A stretch of 12,323 nt of DNA, taken from positions 1 to 12,323 of the forward strand of contig JADQBO010000218.1 in the NCBI GenBank assembly GCA_016278585.1. Direction: 5' to 3'. The stretch is from Desulfosporosinus sp. GTDB lineage: Bacteria > Bacillota > Desulfitobacteriia > Desulfitobacteriales > Desulfitobacteriaceae. Below, one piece after another: positions 7,624 to 12,323 of the stretch (the stretch's first letter is position 1; each line of letters begins with the position of its first letter). Position numbers and translations under genes: made by a program. The notes under the pieces were generated by a model. That model searched no databases. It had not been told where the DNA came from and saw only the letters and a program-made list of their open reading frames with translations.

Positions 7624-7821
7624 ATGAGCTTTAACTTAATTATTACCGTCGCTGGAATTGGAATTTTGGTCGGAGTCCTAGCATCCGTACTGAATCAATC
7701 CGGGCGCAGTGAAATGGCTCAGGGTGTTACGATTATGGGAGTCATAGTGGTCCTCTATATGGTAGTACAATCTATAGCAGAATTGTTTACTCTCGTTAAG
7801 AGTGTTTTCAACCTTTATTAG
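7624..7821 (+). CDS. spoIIIAC: Stage III sporulation protein AC
   Basis: SpoIIIAC is a very small integral membrane subunit of the SpoIIIA complex. The product is 65 residues (68 in B. subtilis) with two predicted membrane helices (about 3-23 and 34-57) joined by a short polar loop, QSGRSEMAQG. The frame is open further upstream to an ATG at 7543 inside spoIIIAB, but the ATG at 7624 is preferred. It has AAGGAGAGGAG at 7606-7616, gives the family length, and starts with the expected MSFNLI. It sits 26 bases after spoIIIAB and 11 before spoIIIAD, to which it is related. Confidence 0.95.
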   Translation: MSFNLIITVAGIGILVGVLASVLNQSGRSEMAQGVTIMGVIVVLYMVVQSIAELFTLVKSVFNLY

Positions 7822-7832
7822 GGGGCTAAAAC

Positions 7833-8219
7833 GTGGAAATATGGCAAATCGTAGGACTAGCCCTGATAGTTACTGTATTTAGTGTACTTCTCAAGCAAAT
7901 CCGACCGGAAATTGCGTTACAACTTACGATTATTGCGGGAGCAGCGATCTTTATCCTTATCCTAAGTAAAGTTAAAGTTATTGTAGACTTACTGCAGACT
8001 CTGGCGGATCAAGCTAATATTAGTTCTTATTACTTACTAATCATTTTGAAAATTGTGGGTATCGCTTATCTCGCTGAGTTCGGTGCTCAAATATGCCGTG
8101 ATGCGGGAGAAAATGCCTTAGCCACTAAGGTCGAACTTGCCGCGAAAGTTGGAGTTATAATTTTAGCGATTCCTATTATTGTAGCCATTACAGAGTCACT
8201 GGTACGACTCGTTCCGTGA
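7833..8219 (+). CDS. spoIIIAD: Stage III sporulation protein AD
   Basis: SpoIIIAD is an integral membrane component of the mother-cell SpoIIIA channel complex, paired with SpoIIIAC. The product is 128 residues (133 in B. subtilis), almost entirely hydrophobic, with about four predicted membrane segments (roughly 3-20, 28-50, 66-84 and 104-124). The family-like segment IAYLAEFGAQICRDAGENALATK lies before the last helix. The start codon is GTG, with AGGGGG at 7820-7825 overlapping the spoIIIAC stop codon, seven bases upstream. Its own stop codon overlaps the ribosome binding site of spoIIIAE. Confidence 0.95.
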   Translation: MEIWQIVGLALIVTVFSVLLKQIRPEIALQLTIIAGAAIFILILSKVKVIVDLLQTLADQANISSYYLLIILKIVGIAYLAEFGAQICRDAGENALATKVELAAKVGVIILAIPIIVAITESLVRLVP

Positions 8220-8229
8220 GGTGATGTAT

Positions 8230-9402
8230 TTGCCACGATTTATCGTTAGTTTGGTATTGGTAGTTTTATTTTTGAGTGGGACAACTTCTCCTGTTTTGGC
8301 TAATGAAGTTGCCCCTCAACCAACCGAAAAGGTAGAACTGTTGCAAGAGATTGATTTAAGTCAAATGCGTGGTTTTCTGGAGCAACTAGATAGTGATGTT
8401 CAGAAGGCAATGCCAGGTTTTTCTATAGTGCGTACGTTTGAGGACCTTAAGAGCGGAGAGCTGAGCCTGAAACCAGAAAATCTGGGAAGGACATTATTGG
8501 CTTTATTAGGTCATCAGATATTGGGGACAGCGCCCTTAATTGGAAAGCTACTTATCCTAGCAGTACTCGGTGCTGTGCTAGGACAACTTCAAGTAGCTTT
8601 TGGCGGAAGTGTCGGGAAAACCGCACAAGTTATGACTTATCTTGTGCTTCTAAGCTTGGCTATAACTTCCTTCAGAGAGGCTTTAAGCATCGCAACGGGA
8701 GCCATTGATCAAATGGTCGGTCTGATGCAAACCATGTTTCCGGTTATCTTGACACTCTTAGTAACAATGGGAAATCTGACCAGTGCAGCACTATTCAAAC
8801 CCCTTATTATGGGAAGTTTGACGGTTCTAGCGACGATGATTAAAACGGTTATTTTGCCGCTTTTTTTTCTAGCCGCTGTGCTTAAACTATTTAATCATAT
8901 CTCTGAACAATTCAAACTTAGTAAGCTGGCTGGACTGTTCGAATTCGCTGGTAAACTATCCTTGGGTGCGATTATGACCGTGTTTATTGGAGTCATGACA
9001 GTTCAAGGAGTAACAGGAGGAGTGGCAGATAGTGTTGTTTTTCGGACCGCTAAGTATTCTGCTGATCTTATTCCTGTCGTTGGCAAATTCTTTAAGGATG
9101 CTGTTGAACTTGTAATCACGTCCGGTTTACTTCTAAAAAATGCGGTTGGTATCGTTGCCTTACTTGCCATAGTTATCATTTGTTTAGGCCCTTTGATAAA
9201 AATCTTGGCGATGATTCTCGTGTTTCGAGTCTCTGCTGCGCTCATTGAGCCTCTTGGTGAAAAGCCCCTAGCAGATAGTCTTCAAGATATGTCAAAAAGT
9301 TTAGTGTTTATTTTAGTTACGGTTGCTTCAGTGGGGATAATGTTTTTTATGGCCGTCGCCGTGGTCGTGGGCACGGGAACCTTTTCGGTGATGTTGCACT
9401 AA
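8230..9402 (+). CDS. spoIIIAE: Stage III sporulation protein AE
   Basis: SpoIIIAE is the large polytopic membrane protein of the SpoIIIA complex. From the TTG at 8230 it is 390 residues (399 in B. subtilis). It has an N-terminal signal-like helix ending in SPVLA-NEV, a polar region of about 70 residues, and about seven hydrophobic segments to the C-terminus. GTG (8221) and ATG (8224) are in frame just upstream. They would put the start inside GAGGTGAT (8218-8225), an excellent anti-16S match which instead sits six bases before the TTG. That is why the TTG is chosen, but the three differ by only three residues. The gene begins 10 bases after spoIIIAD, whose stop overlaps the ribosome site. Confidence 0.94.
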   Translation: MPRFIVSLVLVVLFLSGTTSPVLANEVAPQPTEKVELLQEIDLSQMRGFLEQLDSDVQKAMPGFSIVRTFEDLKSGELSLKPENLGRTLLALLGHQILGTAPLIGKLLILAVLGAVLGQLQVAFGGSVGKTAQVMTYLVLLSLAITSFREALSIATGAIDQMVGLMQTMFPVILTLLVTMGNLTSAALFKPLIMGSLTVLATMIKTVILPLFFLAAVLKLFNHISEQFKLSKLAGLFEFAGKLSLGAIMTVFIGVMTVQGVTGGVADSVVFRTAKYSADLIPVVGKFFKDAVELVITSGLLLKNAVGIVALLAIVIICLGPLIKILAMILVFRVSAALIEPLGEKPLADSLQDMSKSLVFILVTVASVGIMFFMAVAVVVGTGTFSVMLH

Positions 9403-9414
9403 GGAGGAGAGTAC

Positions 9415-9996
9415 TTGCAGACACTACAAACACTTGTGCGCAATTTAGCCGTGATTTTGCTGTTGGCAACCTTTCTGGAGATGCTCTTACCTAATAAATC
9501 GATGCGCGGGTTTGTTCAGATGGTCATGGGGTTGTTTGTAATCTCAGCCATCCTTAATCCAATCACAACGTTTTTAGATGCTCCGTTGTCAATGGAGATT
9601 CCGGCTTGGACCACCACAACCCCCCAGGATTTACCCGCTATTGCAGTCGAAGGGCAAGGAAATAAAGTTGGTCGGGATGCTGTTCAGGAACAATATCGTC
9701 AGATTCTAATTAACCAAATCAAAGCCCTAGCACTGGGGACTCAAGGGGTTAAAGCTGCGGAAGTCAACGTTAAATTTGAAGAGGGAGCAGGTGGGTTAAT
9801 CGATCAGCCGAAAATTGCTGAAGTAAATGTGCTGTTGACGTCTAACCAGGAAGTCGTTCAACCAGTGCAACCAATTATTATCGGGAAATCAACGACGGCA
9901 GTGGATACAAAGTCTCTAAGAGCAGAAGAGGTAAGAGAGCGAATTGCTACATTTATGAGCTTGACTAAAGAGATAGTTCTTGTTCGGGAAAGTTAG
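9415..9996 (+). CDS. spoIIIAF: Stage III sporulation protein AF
   Basis: SpoIIIAF is a membrane-anchored subunit of the mother-cell side of the channel. The product is 193 residues (206 in B. subtilis). Two N-terminal membrane helices (about 8-25 and 31-51) are followed by a soluble domain. The part from about residue 95 (YRQILINQIKALALG, then VKAAEVNVKFEEG) has the helix-strand pattern of a ring-building motif. The start codon is TTG, supported by AAGGAGGAG at 9401-9409, which overlaps the spoIIIAE stop codon. No other start with a comparable ribosome site is present. Confidence 0.93.
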   Translation: MQTLQTLVRNLAVILLLATFLEMLLPNKSMRGFVQMVMGLFVISAILNPITTFLDAPLSMEIPAWTTTTPQDLPAIAVEGQGNKVGRDAVQEQYRQILINQIKALALGTQGVKAAEVNVKFEEGAGGLIDQPKIAEVNVLLTSNQEVVQPVQPIIIGKSTTAVDTKSLRAEEVRERIATFMSLTKEIVLVRES

Positions 9997-10029
9997 CCAA
10001 TCACTAGAATTTTGGAGGGGGGTAAACAG

Positions 10030-10593
10030 ATGAATTGGATGAAAAAGATTTCTTCGGATAAAATGTTAGTAGGGTTAGTATCTCTCATCGCGGTAGGAAT
10101 GTCCTTTATTTACCTTGGGAAGGGACCAGTTGACTCTGTACAAAACCTAGAAACTAAGGCAGCCTTAACAACTGTTGTAGGCCCGAGTACTAAAATTGGG
10201 GTTTTAGAAAAAGAATTAGAGAGCAAACTACAAACTAATATCCTAATGATGGAAGGGGTAGGGAAAGTTCAAGTCTCGGTAAATTTTTTGACGGGGCTTA
10301 AAAATGAATATGTACGAAATAATAATGTCACGAAAAGAACCAATAAAGAAACCGATAAAGCTGGTGGAACTCGTGAAACCACGGAGATTACGGAAAATCA
10401 CCAAGTCGTTATGCCCAACGGTTCTTCCCAACCCGTTATCGTAATGGAGGATCGTCCGGAGATTGGTGGAGTTTTAGTGATTGCTGAGGGTGCAAAAGAC
10501 CCAAAAGTAAGAGAAGGAATTCATAATGCGGTACAAACCCTCTTGAATATTCCAAGTGCTAGAATTACTGTTGTACCCATGGGTGGTGCATAA
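10030..10593 (+). CDS. spoIIIAG: Stage III sporulation protein AG
   Basis: SpoIIIAG forms a large oligomeric ring in the space between mother-cell and forespore membranes in B. subtilis. Here it is 187 residues, shorter than the B. subtilis protein of about 229. It has one membrane helix (about 12-29), a linker, and a ring-building-motif domain (about 55-184). That domain is split by a polar insertion rich in Asn, Thr and Lys (about 94-125), matching the beta-strand region known in the family. ATG 10030 is preferred over the in-frame TTG at 10012, because the TTG lies directly before GGAGGGGGG (10014-10022), which is a ribosome site seven bases before the ATG. The stop shares one base with the spoIIIAH start. 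Confidence 0.94.
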   Translation: MNWMKKISSDKMLVGLVSLIAVGMSFIYLGKGPVDSVQNLETKAALTTVVGPSTKIGVLEKELESKLQTNILMMEGVGKVQVSVNFLTGLKNEYVRNNNVTKRTNKETDKAGGTRETTEITENHQVVMPNGSSQPVIVMEDRPEIGGVLVIAEGAKDPKVREGIHNAVQTLLNIPSARITVVPMGGA

Positions 10594-11165
10594 TGCAAAG
10601 CTGGATAAGGTGGCCAATATTATTGGTTATTGGGCGAAAGTCCCGACTATGGTTAGTTGGTTTTGTAGGCTTGGTTGTCATTCTAGGATCATTAGGAGTG
10701 ACGTTGATTGTTTTCGATTCACATGCCTATCGTCGAAGTCAAGGGAGTTTGCCTGTAAATGCTCCACTAAAGGACCCTGCAATTCTGTTTGAAGTAGAAA
10801 CCATTAAACCGAATAACCTAGGGGGAAACTACTTTGTCAATTATCGCTTAAACCGAGAGCAATTTCGCCAAGAGACAAAATCAATGCTTTCTGAGTTGCT
10901 GGACTCAACGGTAGACAAGACTAAAGCACAAGCCCAACAAAAATGGTTAGAACTTAGTTCGAAAATCCAAAAAGAAGAAGAAATTGAGAATTTACTTAAA
11001 ATAAAAGGATTTCAAGATGCTGTAGCCGATGTTTTTTCGGAACATGTTGCGGTCATTGTCTATGCTCCTAGTTTAAATCCTAAGGAAGTCAGTCTTATTC
11101 AAGATACTGTACTTCGTGTAACCAATATTCGATTAGATAAAGTTACTATATCTACTAAAAACTAG
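10593..11165 (+). CDS. spoIIIAH: Stage III sporulation protein AH
   Basis: SpoIIIAH is the mother-cell partner of the forespore protein SpoIIQ and links the two cells across the intermembrane space. The product is 190 residues (218 in B. subtilis). It has one membrane helix (about 19-41), a variable linker, and a C-terminal YscJ/FliF-like ring-building domain (about 84-187). That domain carries a long charged helix (KTKAQAQQKWLELSSKIQKE) and ends in the strand RLDKVTIS. The start is ATG in TAATG, sharing one base with the spoIIIAG stop. It has only a weak ribosome site (GGGTGGTG, 10581-10588), so translation probably depends on ribosomes arriving from spoIIIAG. spoIIQ is not in this window. 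No terminator hairpin with a T tract follows it, so some read-through into the response regulator gene is possible. Confidence 0.94.
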   Translation: MQSWIRWPILLVIGRKSRLWLVGFVGLVVILGSLGVTLIVFDSHAYRRSQGSLPVNAPLKDPAILFEVETIKPNNLGGNYFVNYRLNREQFRQETKSMLSELLDSTVDKTKAQAQQKWLELSSKIQKEEEIENLLKIKGFQDAVADVFSEHVAVIVYAPSLNPKEVSLIQDTVLRVTNIRLDKVTISTKN

Positions 11166-11234
11166 AAAAATTTATTGAAGTTATTTATTGTTTGCAGGAA
11201 AATGGCTGTGTTAGAGCGAATTACATGAATAAAT

Positions 11235-11280
11235 AGGACTAAAGTCCCGAGTCCGTTGAAGAGTAAGGACTAAAGTCCCG
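11235..11280 (+). repeat. Two identical 15-base palindromic repeats, possible operator pair
   Basis: AGGACTAAAGTCCCG occurs at 11235-11249 and again at 11266-11280, exactly 31 bases apart, about three helical turns. The core GGACTAAAGTCC is a perfect 5-bp inverted repeat around AA. It matches the centre of the DosR/DevR box known from mycobacteria (GGGACTWWAGTCCC, bound by a NarL-type response regulator). The second copy ends 25 bases before the response regulator ATG. It could be a protein binding site, or in RNA two small hairpins with UAAA loops. The rest of the 140-base gap holds no gene and no clear promoter. Confidence 0.75.
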
Positions 11281-11305
11281 GGTGAGAGGGTGAGAGACAC
11301 CAAAA

Positions 11306-11668
11306 ATGAGCAAAATTCTTATTGCTGATGATGCGAGTTTTATGCGTCTGATGATTAGTCAGATTCTTGCTCGTCAAGGTCTAACAAATATTTTAGAGGC
11401 CGAAAATGGTCGGCAGGCCATAGAACAATTTAAGTCCAATCAACCAGACTTAACGATCATGGATATTACCATGCCAGAACTCGATGGATTGGCCGCTCTC
11501 GCAGAAATCCTGAGGATTGAACCATTAGCTAAAGTCATTATCTGTAGTGCAGTCGCTAATGAAAACATTGTCTCAGAGGCTTTGAGACGGGGTGCCGTTG
11601 AATTTGTAGCTAAACCATTTCGGCCCGATGCATTTCTACGCACGATTCTTAAACATTTGAAAACGTAA
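11306..11668 (+). CDS. Single-domain CheY-like response regulator
   Basis: This is a 120-residue receiver domain without an output domain, so it acts by protein contact or phosphotransfer (as CheY or Spo0F do) rather than by binding DNA. The acidic pocket is Asp8-Asp9, the phosphorylation site is Asp53 (TIMDITMPELDG), and the switch residues Ser81, Phe100 and Lys103 (FVAKPF) are all present, so it should be phosphorylatable. The ribosome site lies in a doubled GGTGAGAG sequence (11281-11296), the G-rich part about 12 bases before ATG. No histidine kinase, che or fli gene is next to it, so its partner is unknown. It is closed by a terminator. Spo0F-like, CheY-like and other roles cannot be separated from sequence alone. 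Confidence 0.92.
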   Translation: MSKILIADDASFMRLMISQILARQGLTNILEAENGRQAIEQFKSNQPDLTIMDITMPELDGLAALAEILRIEPLAKVIICSAVANENIVSEALRRGAVEFVAKPFRPDAFLRTILKHLKT

Positions 11669-11693
11669 GATTGTCGCATCTTAGGTCACCCTT

Positions 11694-11729
11694 AAAGCTG
11701 TCACCCTCAGGATGGACGACAGCTTTTTT
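11694..11729 (+). terminator. Intrinsic terminator after the response regulator
   Basis: AAAGCTGTC (11694-11702) pairs perfectly with GACAGCTTT (11718-11726) around a 15-base loop, and the T run continues to 11729. A smaller 6-bp hairpin (TAAGAT/ATCTTA, 11666-11683) overlaps the stop codon just upstream but lacks a T tract. Confidence 0.85.
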
Positions 11730-11819
11730 ATTTGCCATATGGAGCCAAGTTAAAAGCAAGGTCTTATCGAGGATTGCACATCGATATAGGGGTTATATTG
11801 TATACTTTTACTGGTTTCA

Positions 11820-11848
11820 TTGAAAAAGACAGGGTACCCCCATATAAT
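11820..11848 (+). promoter_or_regulatory. Sigma-A promoter for the carboxyltransferase gene
   Basis: TTGAAA (11820-11825) and a perfect TATAAT (11843-11848) are separated by the ideal 17 bases, predicting transcription from about 11855 and a leader of about 80 bases. The -35 box is half of the palindrome TTTCA-T-TGAAA (11815-11825). A second inverted repeat, TTTCAT...ATGAAA (11861-11866 and 11875-11880), lies just after the predicted start. These could be regulator sites. The remaining bases from 11730 hold no gene. A weak AT-rich hairpin (CCCAT...ATGGG, 11889-11919) lies just before the ribosome site. Confidence 0.8.
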
Positions 11849-11937
11849 AATACATAAGTGTTTCATTTTCGTTGATGAAAAGAAATAACCCATTGTTAAG
11901 TTATAAGCTATAAGATGGGGATAATGGAGAGGGGTGA

Positions 11938-12323
11938 ATGGCAGTGAAACCAATTAGGATTACCGATACGACTTTGAGGGATGCTCACCAAAGCCTTTGG
12001 GCAACTCGGATGCGTACAGAAGATATGCTGCCCATCCTAGCAGATCTAGATGAGGTAGGGTTTTTCTCGTTGGAAGTATGGGGGGGAGCCACTTTTGATG
12101 TATGTTTACGTTTCTTAGGAGAGGATCCTTGGGAACGATTGAGACAGATCAAAAGTCGTGTTAAAAAGACACCCTTACAAATGTTACTCAGAGCTCAGTC
12201 TTTAGTCGGGTACCAACATTACCCAGATGATGTAGTGCGAGAATTTGTAAAACTGAGTGTGAAAAACGGGATCGATGTTATCCGTATTTTTGATTCCTTA
12301 AACGATGTTCGAAACATGGTTGT
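11938..12323 (+). CDS. Biotin-dependent carboxyltransferase (pyruvate carboxylase subunit B / oxaloacetate decarboxylase alpha type), 3' truncated by window edge
   Basis: The visible 128 residues are the N-terminal part of a carboxyltransferase TIM barrel that moves CO2 between biotin and pyruvate/oxaloacetate. The opening, IRITDTTLRDAHQSLWATRM, contains the conserved metal-binding Asp. The blocks LEVWGGATFDVCLRFLGEDPWERL, LLRAQSLVGY and IDVIRIFDSLNDVRNM follow in family order. The usual LLRGQN is LLRAQS here. The ATG at 11938 follows GGAGAGGGG (11926-11934); a GTG two codons later is a possible alternative. A sigma-A promoter lies upstream. Whether it belongs to oxaloacetate decarboxylase (oadA), two-subunit pyruvate carboxylase (pycB) or a transcarboxylase depends on the missing C-terminus and downstream genes. 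No stop codon occurs before the window end. Confidence 0.9.
   Translation, partial: MAVKPIRITDTTLRDAHQSLWATRMRTEDMLPILADLDEVGFFSLEVWGGATFDVCLRFLGEDPWERLRQIKSRVKKTPLQMLLRAQSLVGYQHYPDDVVREFVKLSVKNGIDVIRIFDSLNDVRNMV

Noticed and set aside
9800..10029. Internal sporulation promoter before spoIIIAG, as reported inside the B. subtilis spoIIIA locus
   Set aside because: I looked for a CATACA-like -10 with a matching -35 in this stretch and found none convincing.
10556..10792. 78-codon plus-strand frame across the spoIIIAG-spoIIIAH junction
   Set aside because: It is an out-of-frame reading of both genes with no ribosome site and no recognisable protein features.

Overview
The window looks like chromosome of a Gram-positive, endospore-forming member of the Firmicutes, most likely of the clostridial/Peptococcaceae type (Desulfosporosinus or Desulfitobacterium-like). 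This is judged from the complete spoIIIA operon, strong AGGAGG-type ribosome binding sites, frequent GTG/TTG starts and protein family resemblance. No search was run, so the genus is an inference. Every gene lies on the + strand, and both ends of the window cut a gene.

Layout: (1) 1-1576, the end of an Xaa-Pro peptidase gene followed by efp. (2) 1577-3488, the RNase J gene rnjA. It is preceded by a long terminator-like hairpin that contains its own ribosome binding site, and closed by an intrinsic terminator. (3) 3586-5958, a membrane-bound PAS-PAS-GGDEF-EAL protein for cyclic-di-GMP turnover, closed by a very strong terminator with a 23-bp stem. (4) 6021-11165, the eight-gene sporulation operon spoIIIAA-AH in canonical order, tightly packed. 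(5) 11166-11729, a leader with two identical DosR-box-like palindromes 31 bp apart, then a single-domain CheY-like response regulator and its terminator. (6) 11730-12323, a clear sigma-A promoter and the start of a biotin-dependent carboxyltransferase gene (pyruvate carboxylase subunit B / oxaloacetate decarboxylase alpha type).

How it fits together: Bacillus subtilis has the order Xaa-Pro peptidase (yqhT) - efp - yqhV - spoIIIAA-AH - yqhY - accB - accC. This window keeps the peptidase-efp-spoIIIA backbone, but rnjA and a cyclic-di-GMP enzyme sit between efp and spoIIIA, and a CheY-like gene plus a carboxyltransferase follow it. SpoIIIAA-AH build the mother-cell half of the channel that connects to the engulfed forespore. 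Each inserted gene is bounded by terminators, so they probably form separate transcription units.

No wholly new multi-gene system is visible. The points most worth a second look are non-coding: the rnjA leader hairpin and the tandem palindromes upstream of the response regulator.
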